Shown: piece after piece, positions 1-7,727 of the stretch | How positions within the stretch are numbered: the first letter of the stretch is position 1 | Layout of the letters: each line of letters begins with the position of its first letter | DNA from: a virus | Reading direction: 5' to 3' (one strand) | DNA: 64,000 bases | IMG/VR virus record: IMGVR_UViG_3300024999_000048 | Span: 57,090-121,089 of that record | Notes under the pieces: generated by a model | Database searches by the model: none | The model's input: the letters and a program-made list of their open reading frames with translations, nothing else | What the model was told of the DNA's origin: nothing | Program-made: the position numbers and the translations under genes

Positions 1-447
1 TCACAATGGAAAGATATGATTATTAGGAACACAATTGAAACTCTTGAATGTCTATTTGTAGATGAGAAATTTATTATCAAGGAGTCTGTGAAATTTGATA
101 TTATAATCAATCAAGTTGAGTTAAGAAAATCAATATCTAAAGTATGTTCTAACTCCTATGACAAATGTAGAAAGAAGTTAATAATTGAGAAAGATTTTGC
201 TCCTTATATTGCTAAGAAAAGTCTTTGGCATTGTATCAGAATATTATTATTTGGCATTCAATGTGCTAAGTATGGAAAGATTGTGGATTATTCTGAAGCA
301 AATAAATATTATAATGATATTGTGCTAAATGAAAGCAGTGAATGGGAATATTATAAATCTAATTGGCATGTGTTCTGTAATAATTTGAGAACTGAATTCA
401 GAAAGTATTCAGAGAAAGAGTGGATCAAGTGGAAAGAAACAAATTAA
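1..447 (+). CDS. Partial protein, possibly C-terminal part of a nucleotidyltransferase
   Basis: The frame is open to the left edge of the window, so this is the 3' part of a longer gene; the first in-window ATG is at 16. The visible 148 residues are helical and charged, with a segment AKKSLWHCIRILLFGIQ followed by a tyrosine-rich stretch. That recalls the C-terminal helical part of predicted nucleotidyltransferases of the YcgL/COG3541 type, but the catalytic part would lie outside the window and cannot be checked. It overlaps the start of the kinase-HD gene, so the two are probably translationally coupled and may act together in RNA end repair (inference). Confidence 0.4.
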   Translation, partial: SQWKDMIIRNTIETLECLFVDEKFIIKESVKFDIIINQVELRKSISKVCSNSYDKCRKKLIIEKDFAPYIAKKSLWHCIRILLFGIQCAKYGKIVDYSEANKYYNDIVLNESSEWEYYKSNWHVFCNNLRTEFRKYSEKEWIKWKETN

Positions 448-1352
448 TCATGATGATTGGAATTGTGGCGAGTGGGAAATCATTTTATGCTCAAGAATTA
501 GCACAAAAAGAAAATGCGGTTATACATTCTTCTGACCAATTAAGAATTGAGTTGTTTGGTGATGTTAATTTTCAGGATAAGAATGGAGAATTATTTGTAG
601 AGTTACACAGAAGGATTAAAAGTGATTTAAATAAAGGTAAAAATGTACTGTATGACGCTACCAATCTTAATTATAAGAAGCGTAAAGCGTTTCTTGAAGA
701 ATTAAAAAAGATTGATTGCGTTAAAGAATGTTACTTAGTGGCTACCCCTTATGAGAAATGCTTAGAACAAAACAGACAAAGAGAAAGAAAAGTTCCTGAA
801 TTTGTTTTGGATAGGATGTATAAGAGTATATTTATACCACAGTTTTATGAAGGGTGGTCGGATATACATATTATATGGAATACAAAGGGCTATAATTTTG
901 ATACTAATGAATTATTTAATGGTGAAAATGGATTGAATAAAATTGACCAACACAATCCATTTCACACTTTAACTATTGGAAAACATTGTTTAAAATGCTT
1001 TCAGATTTGTGAAGAATTACTTGATGATTTTGAATTAAATATGGCAGCTATGTACCATGACATTGGAAAGAGATATACTAAAGCATTTAAAAACTCTAAG
1101 GGTGAAGATACTGACACTGCACATTACTATAATCATAATAATGTTTCTGCATATGATAGTCTATTCATTTTTAATAAGCAAGATTTTGATATTGAAACAA
1201 TTTTACTGATTACAAATTACATACAATGGCATATGCAACCTTTCTTCAATAAAGATTCGGAAAAAGCAAAAAATAAGTTTATTAATTTAGTTGGTCAAGA
1301 ATTTTATGATAAATTGTTAATTTTGCATGAAGCTGATGTATTGGCAAAATAA
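420..1352 (+). CDS. Polynucleotide kinase-like P-loop domain fused to an HD phosphohydrolase domain
   Basis: The N-terminal half is an AAA_33/polynucleotide-kinase type domain with P-loop GIVASGKS (residues 14-21) and a downstream arginine-rich lid (QNRQRERK). The C-terminal half carries an HD-domain signature, with HTLTIGKH around residue 180 and a metal-binding H213-D214 followed by further histidines. Kinase plus phosphatase in one chain is the classical arrangement for end healing of broken RNA or DNA; here the phosphatase half is HD rather than the HAD fold of T4 Pnkp. Start is ambiguous: GTG 420, GTG 429 (better spaced from a weak GAGAAAG) or ATG 450, all overlapping or abutting the previous gene. 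Substrate is unknown; RNA repair is inferred from the neighbour. Confidence 0.75.
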   Translation: MDQVERNKLIMMIGIVASGKSFYAQELAQKENAVIHSSDQLRIELFGDVNFQDKNGELFVELHRRIKSDLNKGKNVLYDATNLNYKKRKAFLEELKKIDCVKECYLVATPYEKCLEQNRQRERKVPEFVLDRMYKSIFIPQFYEGWSDIHIIWNTKGYNFDTNELFNGENGLNKIDQHNPFHTLTIGKHCLKCFQICEELLDDFELNMAAMYHDIGKRYTKAFKNSKGEDTDTAHYYNHNNVSAYDSLFIFNKQDFDIETILLITNYIQWHMQPFFNKDSEKAKNKFINLVGQEFYDKLLILHEADVLAK

Positions 1353-1363
1353 TCCAACCTTAT

Positions 1364-1384
1364 AACCCTACTGTAACAAGGGTT
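1364..1384. repeat. Short hairpin; reverse-strand copy of a recurrent stem-loop core
   Basis: AACCCT (1364-1369) pairs with AGGGTT (1379-1384) around loop ACTGTAACA. Read on the - strand, it contains TTGTT followed by ACAGTAGGG, the same core found in hairpins at 34344-34396 and 56602-56680. It lies between the kinase-HD gene and the next promoter. Function unknown; it could be a recombination or protein-binding site, or a transcript end. Confidence 0.45.
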
Positions 1385-1457
1385 TCAAAATCAACGATTC
1401 CCATTTTGTCCCATAAAAATCAAATTTTATGCTTTTTGGAAATTATAAAATAAATAC

Positions 1458-1487
1458 TTGACTTATTATAACTTAATATGATATACT
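1458..1487 (+). promoter_or_regulatory. Sigma-A type promoter
   Basis: TTGACT (1458-1463), 18-bp spacer, TATACT (1482-1487). It is preceded by an AATTATAAAATAAATA block that also precedes the promoters at 24437 and 56794. It should drive the radical SAM, Prs-like and Nampt-like operon. Confidence 0.75.
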
Positions 1488-1519
1488 AAATTGAGAAATA
1501 ATGTTTAAGGAGATGTAAA

Positions 1520-2419
1520 ATGGTTAAAAATATTAAATGCTTAGAGAGTTCAGAAGGTAATGTTTGGAAATACATATTTGACTTTGGAGATGCTATTGCC
1601 GAGGCCGTACTTTATCGCTATGGAACATTCGAAGAACGAACTGTAATATGTTGCTCTGTGCAGTCTGGATGCCCTGTAGGATGCCAATTCTGCGGTACTG
1701 GTAAGCATTTTGTTCGTAATCTTACTGTAGATGAGATTGTTGGTCAAATTGAATATATACTTAAGGACAAGAATATAGAATCTATTAATACCACTTGTGA
1801 AAAGTTTCAAATTATGTTTATGAGTATGGGCGAACCAATGCTTAACTGGTATAATGTGAAATATAGTATTCTCCAAATGTATCATGGTTTAAGATGGGGA
1901 AATGCTCAATATTTGATTTCTACCATTGGAGTAAATGATGATGAGGTTTTTGGTGGATTAATTGAATTATCTAAAGCTGTTCCAAACGTAGGTCTACAAT
2001 TCTCTATTCATCGTGGTTATGAAACAATGAGAGATATCTTAATTCCATTTAAAAATAAAATGAGTTTGAGAAAATTACGTGATGCTGGTATCATATGGTC
2101 TGAAGCTACAGGTAGAAAGGTATTTCTTAATTATTGTGTAACTGATGAGAATTCTTCATTAGATGAACTTGGAAGATTAAAAGATTTATTTACTTCACAT
2201 AGATTCAATTTTACATTTAGCACAGTTTGTACAGCAGATGAAACTATGAAACAAGTTGGAATTAGAGATTTAAGTAAGATAGAAAAGGTGGCAGAATCAT
2301 TTAGTATTGATGGATATAATACAAGAGTATTTAATCCTGCAGGTCAAGATGACATTGGAGGTGGTTGTGGTCAATTGTGGTATGTTCAAGAATGGTTAAG
2401 TAAATATGAAAATAAATAA
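1520..2419 (+). CDS. RlmN-like radical SAM enzyme without the N-terminal domain
   Basis: The radical SAM CxxxCxxC signature is C51-C55-C58. A cysteine seven residues before it (C44) and a late C283 in GGGCGQL match the two catalytic cysteines of RlmN/Cfr, which methylate C2 or C8 of adenosine in 23S rRNA (RlmN also acts on tRNA). At 299 residues it is shorter than host RlmN (about 345-370) and starts directly at the barrel, lacking the N-terminal accessory domain, so the RNA target may differ. The start has a good SD (AAGGAG) and the gene follows promoter 1458. It leads an operon with the Prs-like and Nampt-like genes. The family is clear; the phage-specific substrate is unknown. Confidence 0.82.
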   Translation: MVKNIKCLESSEGNVWKYIFDFGDAIAEAVLYRYGTFEERTVICCSVQSGCPVGCQFCGTGKHFVRNLTVDEIVGQIEYILKDKNIESINTTCEKFQIMFMSMGEPMLNWYNVKYSILQMYHGLRWGNAQYLISTIGVNDDEVFGGLIELSKAVPNVGLQFSIHRGYETMRDILIPFKNKMSLRKLRDAGIIWSEATGRKVFLNYCVTDENSSLDELGRLKDLFTSHRFNFTFSTVCTADETMKQVGIRDLSKIEKVAESFSIDGYNTRVFNPAGQDDIGGGCGQLWYVQEWLSKYENK

Positions 2420-2437
2420 ATTATAGAAGGTGATAAA

Positions 2438-3268
2438 TTGATTTGGTTAAACGACACGTTATTAGATTTCACCACATTCCCAAATGGGGAAACAAAAATC
2501 AATGAACAACAAATTAATAAAATTTTAGGAGGTGTTAATAATTCATTAACTACATTTAAATATCAATCAGATGCAGATTTGATTAAGTTATTATTCCTAA
2601 AGAAATACCTAGATCAATTAAAAGTAAAATCTGATCTACATATTATGTACATGCCATATAGTAGAATGGATAGATCGGAAGGAGGTTCAGCATTCACACT
2701 AAAATATATTGCAGAATTTATTAATGGTTTAGGATTTGATTATATTCACGTATTAGAACCACATTCTAATGTAACTCCTGCATTATTAAATAATTGTAAA
2801 ACTAGATTCTTGTCTGTTGATATATTTTATGATATTAAAGACAAAATTAATTTCAATAATGATACTGATTATGTGTATTATCCTGATGCCGGAGCAGAGA
2901 AACGTTATAGTAAAATGATTGCTGTTCCTAATCAATTAGTAGGATTTAAACACAGAGATTTTAAAACAGGTAAAATTACTAGTCTTCAAGTTTTTGGAGA
3001 TGTTAAGAAAAAAGGATTTAAAGTGGTTATGGTAGATGACTTGAGTAGTTACGGAGGTACATTTATCTTAGGAGCAAAACAACTTAGAGAGCTTGGTGCT
3101 TCAGAGATTTATCTTGTTGTTGGACATTGTGAAGAATCAATTTATAAAGGTGATATATTTAAGACAGATTTAATTGATAAAGTTTTCACTACTGATACTA
3201 TTATGAATGAATCTTTAAATAATAAAATTGAAGTATATAAAATTATGAATAAGAAAGAGGCAAAATAA
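2438..3268 (+). CDS. prs: Prs-like phosphoribosyl-pyrophosphate synthetase, or ADP-ribose pyrophosphate synthetase (Adps) of a NARP1-type pair
   Basis: It has the Prs fold signatures: a PDAGAEKRY loop near residue 150 and the PRPP-binding motif VDDLSSYGGTF near residue 200. At 276 residues it is shorter than host Prs (about 315), and SSYGG replaces the usual DTGGT-type loop. The start is TTG behind AGAAGGTGA. It is followed after one base by the Nampt-like gene, so the two act in one pathway. In large phages this pair was long read as PRPP synthesis plus nicotinamide salvage (KVP40-type Prs/NadV). Established work on NARP1 shows that some such pairs instead make ADP-ribose pyrophosphate and join it to nicotinamide, rebuilding NAD+ destroyed by host defences. 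Sequence alone cannot decide between the two. Confidence 0.85.
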   Translation: MIWLNDTLLDFTTFPNGETKINEQQINKILGGVNNSLTTFKYQSDADLIKLLFLKKYLDQLKVKSDLHIMYMPYSRMDRSEGGSAFTLKYIAEFINGLGFDYIHVLEPHSNVTPALLNNCKTRFLSVDIFYDIKDKINFNNDTDYVYYPDAGAEKRYSKMIAVPNQLVGFKHRDFKTGKITSLQVFGDVKKKGFKVVMVDDLSSYGGTFILGAKQLRELGASEIYLVVGHCEESIYKGDIFKTDLIDKVFTTDTIMNESLNNKIEVYKIMNKKEAK

Positions 3269-3269
3269 T

Positions 3270-4979
3270 ATGAAAACAAATCCATTGTTAATGACAGATG
3301 CTTATAAAATTAGCCACCTCATTATGAGTGAAAAAGGTACAGAGAAAATCTATTCTACATTTACACCAAGACATTCAAGAATTGAAGGAATTAATGAAGT
3401 AGTATTCTTTGGATTACAAGGATTTATCAAGGATTATTTAATTGAAAATTTCAATGAAAATTTCTTCAATATGGATAAAGGAACTGTAATTGCAGATTAT
3501 AAAAGAATCATTAAGAATTCATTAGGAGATAATTGTGCTGATACTTCTCATATCGAAGCATTACATGATCTAGGATATTTACCTATTAAAATTAAAGCGG
3601 TAAAAGAAGGTACCCTTATTCCAATGAAAGTTCCTGTATTTACAATTGAAAATACTCAAAAAGAATTCTATTGGTTGACAAATTTTTTAGAAACATTGAT
3701 TTCTGCAAATATGTGGAAAGTAATTACTGCTACAACAATTGTAAAGAAATATAGAGATATTTGTGAAAAATGGGCTGAGAAAACATGTGATAGTAAAGAT
3801 CATATTCAATGGCAATGTCATAATTTTAGTTATAGAGGAATGAGTGGTCATGAAGATGCAGTTACTACAGGTGCAGGACATTTGCTGTATTTTACTGGAA
3901 CAGATACTTTGCCAAGTATTCAGTATTTAGAACAATATTATGGCGCGAATGTAGAGAATGACCTTATTGGTGCAAGCGTTCTCGCCACGGAACATAGTAT
4001 TCAATGTGGATATCAAGACGATCTGAGATATTTTAAGAGAATGATTACAGAAGTGGCTCCTAGCGGTATTGTTAGTATAGTTAGTGATGGATACGATTAT
4101 TTCAATGTTCTTGGTAATATTTTACCTACACTAAAAGATGATATTATGAGTAGAGATGGTAAGACCGTCATTCGTCCTGACAGTGGCTCTCCAGTGAAAA
4201 TTATTTGTGGGAATGTGATTGTTGAAGATTTAACCAATGAAGAATATTGTGATAATCTGGAAGATTGCAAGGAAATTATGTTGGAGAGAATGGTTGACGA
4301 TATAAGAAATTATACACCTCATGGAGAACATGGTATTTCTAGGCAAGATGCTATTTTTAAATTTCAAGATAAGCATTATGAAATTGTTATTGAAATTGAT
4401 TGGAATAGACATGACAAACAATATTATTATATTGATGGTGCTAATGTTTACATTTGTAAGGAAGCAGAGTTAACCTTAGAGCAAAAAGGTTCTGTAGAAT
4501 CTCTGTGGGATACCTTTGGAGGTACTATTAATAGTAAAGGATATAAGGTATTAGATAGTCATATCGGAATTATTTATGGCGATAGCATTAGTCCAGAAAT
4601 TGCTGAAGAAACTTTCAAACAATTAGAAGCAAAAGGATTCTCTTCTGAAAACATCGTATATGGAGTTGGAAGTTATTCTTTGGGTTATCACACCAGAGAT
4701 ACATTTTCGATGGCTTTAAAGGCCACTTACACGGTTATTGATGGAAAAGAGAAATTCATCTTTAAAGATCCTAAAACTGATATTGGTGGAATTAAAAAAT
4801 CTCAAAGAGGTATGGTTTCTGTGTTACAAGATCCTGATGATGGAGAAATATTTCTTATAGACAGATTAAATGCAGAGAAAAGAGATAATTATAATGGTCG
4901 TGATTTACTTGAAGATGTATTTATTGATGGGAAATTAGTAAGAGATGAAAGTTTAGCGGAAATTAGAGCAAGAGTTTAA
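3270..4979 (+). CDS. nadV: Nicotinamide phosphoribosyltransferase-like enzyme (NadV), or Namat of a NARP1-type pair
   Basis: It matches Nampt/NadV along its length: SYRGMSG near residue 190, a GTDTLPS loop, the phosphate-binding segment RPDSGSP around residue 305, then FGGTINSKGYKVL and IYGDSI. The chain is 569 residues, longer than typical phage NadV or human Nampt (about 490). Between RPDSGSPVKIICG and the SLWDTFGG segment lies a charged insert of roughly 100 residues; shorter inserts occur here in other phage homologues. It acts on nicotinamide with PRPP to give NMN, or with ADP-ribose pyrophosphate to give NAD+ directly, probably using the product of the gene one base upstream. It lies in the same operon as the RlmN-like gene. 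Confidence 0.9.
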   Translation: MKTNPLLMTDAYKISHLIMSEKGTEKIYSTFTPRHSRIEGINEVVFFGLQGFIKDYLIENFNENFFNMDKGTVIADYKRIIKNSLGDNCADTSHIEALHDLGYLPIKIKAVKEGTLIPMKVPVFTIENTQKEFYWLTNFLETLISANMWKVITATTIVKKYRDICEKWAEKTCDSKDHIQWQCHNFSYRGMSGHEDAVTTGAGHLLYFTGTDTLPSIQYLEQYYGANVENDLIGASVLATEHSIQCGYQDDLRYFKRMITEVAPSGIVSIVSDGYDYFNVLGNILPTLKDDIMSRDGKTVIRPDSGSPVKIICGNVIVEDLTNEEYCDNLEDCKEIMLERMVDDIRNYTPHGEHGISRQDAIFKFQDKHYEIVIEIDWNRHDKQYYYIDGANVYICKEAELTLEQKGSVESLWDTFGGTINSKGYKVLDSHIGIIYGDSISPEIAEETFKQLEAKGFSSENIVYGVGSYSLGYHTRDTFSMALKATYTVIDGKEKFIFKDPKTDIGGIKKSQRGMVSVLQDPDDGEIFLIDRLNAEKRDNYNGRDLLEDVFIDGKLVRDESLAEIRARV

Positions 4980-4997
4980 AATAAGAGGATAAGATTG

Positions 4998-5034
4998 GAT
5001 TCTGAAAGTATATTAATATTTTGCTTTCAGAATC
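4998..5034 (+). repeat. Perfect 11-bp inverted repeat after the nadV-like gene
   Basis: GATTCTGAAAG (4998-5008) pairs with CTTTCAGAATC (5024-5034) around a 15-nt loop; outer bases can extend the stem with a bulge. There is no U tract after it and a strong SD for a 20-codon ORF follows, so it may be an RNA processing or stability element rather than a terminator. Confidence 0.55.
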
Positions 5035-5065
5035 TAAAATCCAAATATTAAGGAGGCCAATACCT

Positions 5066-5128
5066 ATGGAAGAACTTGATATCTTTAGTGTTAGCATGAA
5101 GAAAATAGAAGGAACTAAAAATTATTAA
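5066..5128 (+). CDS. 20-residue peptide, unknown
   Basis: A short ORF with a near-perfect SD (AAGGAGG, spacing about 8) and ATG start. The peptide is acidic then basic (MEELDIFSVSMKK...). It could be a real micro-protein or a leader. Nothing identifies a function. Confidence 0.4.
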   Translation: MEELDIFSVSMKKIEGTKNY

Positions 5129-5147
5129 TCAAGGGGATTTAAATTTT

Positions 5148-5381
5148 ATGAATTGGAATATTAATTTTTGTTCGAAGAAAGAGGATTTTGATTATTGTCA
5201 AAATAATTGCAATAAAACATGTCCTACTGTATCAAATTTCTGGTATGGGCATATTATAAATCCATTAATTAATTTATGGATGACTATCCAAAACAGATTT
5301 ACTAAATGTGATAAATTACCTACTAAATGTTCGTTTTTGTTTTGTAAAAAGTATTGTTCTTTACATAGGAGATGCAAGTGA
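5148..5381 (+). CDS. Cys-rich small protein, unknown
   Basis: 77 residues with ten cysteines in two clusters (CQNNCNKTC near residue 17-25 and C-F-C-K-K-Y-C near the C-terminus), separated by a hydrophobic, aromatic stretch. Cysteine spacing suggests metal binding or disulfides. SD AAGGGGA precedes it. No family recognised. Confidence 0.6.
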   Translation: MNWNINFCSKKEDFDYCQNNCNKTCPTVSNFWYGHIINPLINLWMTIQNRFTKCDKLPTKCSFLFCKKYCSLHRRCK

Positions 5382-5404
5382 AAATACGAAAGAAGGTAAA
5401 CAAT

Positions 5405-5584
5405 ATGTTTTACGTCAAAAGCAAGAAACCTGAATCATGTTGTGATGAAGTATCAGGAACTCGTACAAAGAAAATAGTTTATGATATTCAATATAAGCGT
5501 GGTTATCCATTCTTTACTTTTTATGAGAACGGACAATGGATTACTAGAAGTGCAAAATATTATGAACCAGTAATTCAATCATAG
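5405..5584 (+). CDS. Hypothetical protein, 59 aa
   Basis: The start ATG 5405 follows GAAGGTAAA at proper spacing; an upstream in-frame ATG at 5372 overlaps the previous gene and lacks an SD. The protein is basic and aromatic, with a central YDIQYKRGYPFFTFYENGQW segment likely to be beta-strand. Function unknown. Confidence 0.6.
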   Translation: MFYVKSKKPESCCDEVSGTRTKKIVYDIQYKRGYPFFTFYENGQWITRSAKYYEPVIQS

Positions 5585-5622
5585 AGTTATTTAGAAGGAA
5601 TTCATAAAGGAGAATTGATTTC

Positions 5623-5829
5623 ATGAAAGATATTTTTAATTTTGAATTAGATGAAAAGAATAAAAAGCGTTTTTCTCATTGTGATTTTGTATTCAAAGCA
5701 GAGAAGGAAAATGATGGAAAATATAAAGTTACTTGGATTGAAGATGGAGAATTAGAGCAGTCATCTATAGAAGAAAAGAGAATGAAACATGGATTAGATG
5801 AAGGTTATTGGGTTATAAAACAAGACTAA
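5623..5829 (+). CDS. Hypothetical protein, 68 aa
   Basis: Strong SD (AAAGGAG). A small highly charged protein with alternating strands (FVFKAE, KYKVTWIEDGE). It sits in a run of small genes between the NAD cassette and pth2. No family recognised. Confidence 0.6.
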   Translation: MKDIFNFELDEKNKKRFSHCDFVFKAEKENDGKYKVTWIEDGELEQSSIEEKRMKHGLDEGYWVIKQD

Positions 5830-5850
5830 TTAAAAGAAAGGATAATAAAT

Positions 5851-6081
5851 ATGAAAGAAATACCAAATTGTAGAATATGTCAATTAAAATGTTGTGGATG
5901 CGAAAGTTATGACACTTGCTTAATGCGTAAAGGTGAGAATGGTCATAAAATAGAAGATTGCACATTAATGGCTAGTAAATATTATTTGCTTACTGAGTAT
6001 TTAAGTTATGAGAAAGGTTTAAATATGAGATTATGTAATTACGATGTGGTGTGTAAAAGTTTAGTGGAAGCATGGAATTAG
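5851..6081 (+). CDS. Cys-rich small protein, unknown
   Basis: 76 residues. CRICQLKCCGC at residues 7-17 and further cysteines at about 23, 37, 62 and 68 suggest a small zinc-binding module. AAAGGATAATAAAT precedes the ATG. Typical of the many Cys-rich mini-proteins in this window. Confidence 0.6.
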   Translation: MKEIPNCRICQLKCCGCESYDTCLMRKGENGHKIEDCTLMASKYYLLTEYLSYEKGLNMRLCNYDVVCKSLVEAWN

Positions 6082-6097
6082 GAAGGAGAAATGTAAT

Positions 6098-6430
6098 ATG
6101 GAAGATGAAATAGTGGAGTATTTTATTGTTAATAGTGAATTAAATATGTCTGCTGGTAAGGTGTGCGCTCAAATAGGCCATGTGGCGACGATAATTGCAG
6201 TAGATTATTGTGATCAAGATATCTTTTGGAAGTGGTATCAAAAAGATCAGAAGAAAATAATTTTACGTGGTGAACAAAAGGATTTAGAGAAATTAATTGA
6301 TGCAGGATTCTATTATATTAGAGATAATGGGTGCAATGAAGTAGAAAAAGGGTCATTGACCTGTGTAGGACTTGAACCTATGTTAAAAAGTGAAGCACAG
6401 AAATTTGTGAAGAGATTACAATTGTATTAG
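6098..6430 (+). CDS. Peptidyl-tRNA hydrolase, Pth2 family
   Basis: The 110-residue length and motif order match Pth2: N-terminal strand EYFIVNSELNMSAGKVCAQIGHVAT (the K and H of the K-x-x-A-Q-x-x-H type motif are present), a central KKIILRGEQKDLEKLIDAG segment, then the conserved DNGCNEVEKGSLTCVGLEP ending. Pth2 releases peptides from prematurely dropped peptidyl-tRNAs. Bacterial hosts normally use the unrelated Pth1, so a phage Pth2 may keep tRNAs recycling under translational stress (inference). Good SD (GGAAGGAGA) precedes the ATG. Confidence 0.88.
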   Translation: MEDEIVEYFIVNSELNMSAGKVCAQIGHVATIIAVDYCDQDIFWKWYQKDQKKIILRGEQKDLEKLIDAGFYYIRDNGCNEVEKGSLTCVGLEPMLKSEAQKFVKRLQLY

Positions 6431-6475
6431 ATTCCCAGAAAAGAATAGTTTTAAAGGCAAGAAAGGACAACAAAA

Positions 6476-6655
6476 ATGTTTAAATTAGAATTGTCAAAAG
6501 TTTCAGGGATTTTAGTTAAGCAATCAAATATATTTGAGTGCGATTTAAAAACTGCTTGGGAAAAGTGGATGCATCCTGCTATTACGGAACAGTTTACATA
6601 TGAAGAAGTTAAATTGTTTATAGAGGGGAATAAAAGTAAGTGTAATAAGTATTAA
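6476..6655 (+). CDS. Hypothetical protein, 59 aa
   Basis: ATG 6476 follows GAAAGGA. The protein begins MFKLELSKVSGILVKQSN and ends with a basic tail. It contains an aromatic-rich middle (KTAWEKWMHPA). Function unknown. Confidence 0.5.
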   Translation: MFKLELSKVSGILVKQSNIFECDLKTAWEKWMHPAITEQFTYEEVKLFIEGNKSKCNKY

Positions 6656-6677
6656 TTAATTTTAAAGAGGAGATTAT

Positions 6678-6848
6678 ATGCATAAAATAAAAGGATATTG
6701 GAGTAAATTTGTTTTAATTCAAATGATAGCAATAATACTTTTGTCTATAATTGGATTACCTAAAAGTAATTCCAGTATTTATTGGTGGATGGGAGTTACT
6801 TTGATTGATATGATTGCTACTCATCCTGTATTTTATGAAGAGGAGTAA
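6678..6848 (+). CDS. Small membrane protein, 56 aa
   Basis: One clear transmembrane helix (about residues 10-28) and a second shorter hydrophobic stretch (about 35-48). SD AAAGAGGAGA. It overlaps nothing and is followed eight bases later by another membrane protein, suggesting the two work together. Confidence 0.55.
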   Translation: MHKIKGYWSKFVLIQMIAIILLSIIGLPKSNSSIYWWMGVTLIDMIATHPVFYEEE

Positions 6849-6855
6849 GATAATA

Positions 6856-7158
6856 ATGGATGATGATATTATTGAATTTGAACCAGAAACTAAAATACCG
6901 TTATGGGGAAGAATTATATCATGGATATTTGGTGGAATTCTTTTAATAATTGCATTATCAATATTAGTGATTGGATCTTGGACTTTAGGATTAAGTATAT
7001 TAGAAGAAATGAAAATGTTTGGATTATTAAAGACTTTATTAACTTTAGGTGTAGGATCTTTGTTATTTTTGCTTTCTGCAATAATGATTGTTTTGTTTAC
7101 TGCTATTGTAAGGAGAATTATGAAGTGGGAATGGTTGAAGATTCCACCAATGGAGTAG
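6856..7158 (+). CDS. Small membrane protein, 100 aa
   Basis: ATG 6856 sits ten bases after GGAG; in-frame upstream ATGs overlap the previous gene and lack an SD. An acidic cytoplasmic-type N-terminus is followed by two long transmembrane helices (about residues 18-45 and 58-85) and a short basic tail. Unknown function; probably paired with the preceding membrane gene. Confidence 0.6.
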   Translation: MDDDIIEFEPETKIPLWGRIISWIFGGILLIIALSILVIGSWTLGLSILEEMKMFGLLKTLLTLGVGSLLFLLSAIMIVLFTAIVRRIMKWEWLKIPPME

Positions 7159-7258
7159 GGGTTATTTAGTTGTTGAGTGATAGAAGAGAGGATAAAAGGA
7201 TGTGATTGTAATGTAGAAATAAATATATGGTACAATGTATATTGGACAAATAATTGGT

Positions 7259-7306
7259 CATAATAATTATCACGGAGTTAAATAAAAAGGAGTGATAATT
7301 ATTATG
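7259..7306 (+). promoter_or_regulatory. Perfect 15-bp inverted repeat spanning the pemK-like start codon
   Basis: CATAATAATTATCAC (7259-7273) is exactly mirrored by GTGATAATTATTATG (7292-7306). The final ATG is the likely start codon of the PemK-like gene and the SD (AAAAGGAG) lies mostly in the 18-nt loop. As DNA this is a good operator for autoregulation. As RNA it would bury the start codon in a stem. A weak promoter-like pair (TTGTAA 7206, TACAAT 7231) lies upstream. Confidence 0.75.
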
Positions 7307-7708
7307 CAAGTAGTAAATAAAGTTCAACAATCGCAACAGTTGGTTAGAGGTGGGATATACCTAGTTGATCTAGGTGAAGGAAGAGGATCTTTGCAAGGAA
7401 AGGTTCGTCCATGTGTGTTAATTTCGAACCGAATGGCTAATATCCACAGTTCAGTTTTGCATATATGTCCAGTGAGTTCAATTACTACTAAGTCAAAATT
7501 ACCGACGCATATTGGATTGAGCAAAAATAATTCTGGATTATTAAGGGATAGTATTGTACTCTGCGAACAAACACAACTGGTTACGAAGGATTCAATAGGT
7601 CGCATGGTTGGCCTTTGTTTGGAGGAAGATTTAATGAGAATTAATAGAGGAATTGCTATACAGTTCGGATTATCTGAAGTTAGAAATAATGTTGCTTATG
7701 CAAATTAA
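7304..7708 (+). CDS. PemK/MazF-family protein
   Basis: The PemK/MazF fold signatures are in order: RGGIYLVDLG near residue 18, GKVRPCVLISN near 40, a LPTHIGL segment near 63, then DSIVLCEQTQLVTKDSIGR. The conserved arginine (VRP) is present, but the position of the MazF catalytic threonine reads as serine (PVSS), so RNase activity is uncertain. MazF-type toxins are sequence-specific endoribonucleases; no antitoxin gene is visible beside it. The ATG at 7304 is chosen by SD spacing; GTG 7292 is the only upstream alternative. It ends NNVAYAN, echoed by QQVAYAR at the end of the HTH-PemK fusion at 10449. The inverted repeat over its start suggests tight control. Confidence 0.85.
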   Translation: MQVVNKVQQSQQLVRGGIYLVDLGEGRGSLQGKVRPCVLISNRMANIHSSVLHICPVSSITTKSKLPTHIGLSKNNSGLLRDSIVLCEQTQLVTKDSIGRMVGLCLEEDLMRINRGIAIQFGLSEVRNNVAYAN

Positions 7709-7727
7709 GAAGGAGAGATATAATTAA

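Noticed and set aside
1550-1885. Long open frames on the - strand opposite real genes (for example here, 6756-7235, 49060-49491)
   Set aside because: They are shadows of confidently coding + strand genes, lack SD sites, and in low-complexity regions (49060) mirror the Ser/Thr repeat.
5223-5231. CCTACTGT resembling the reverse of the hairpin core
   Set aside because: Inside a coding region with no inverted repeat around it.
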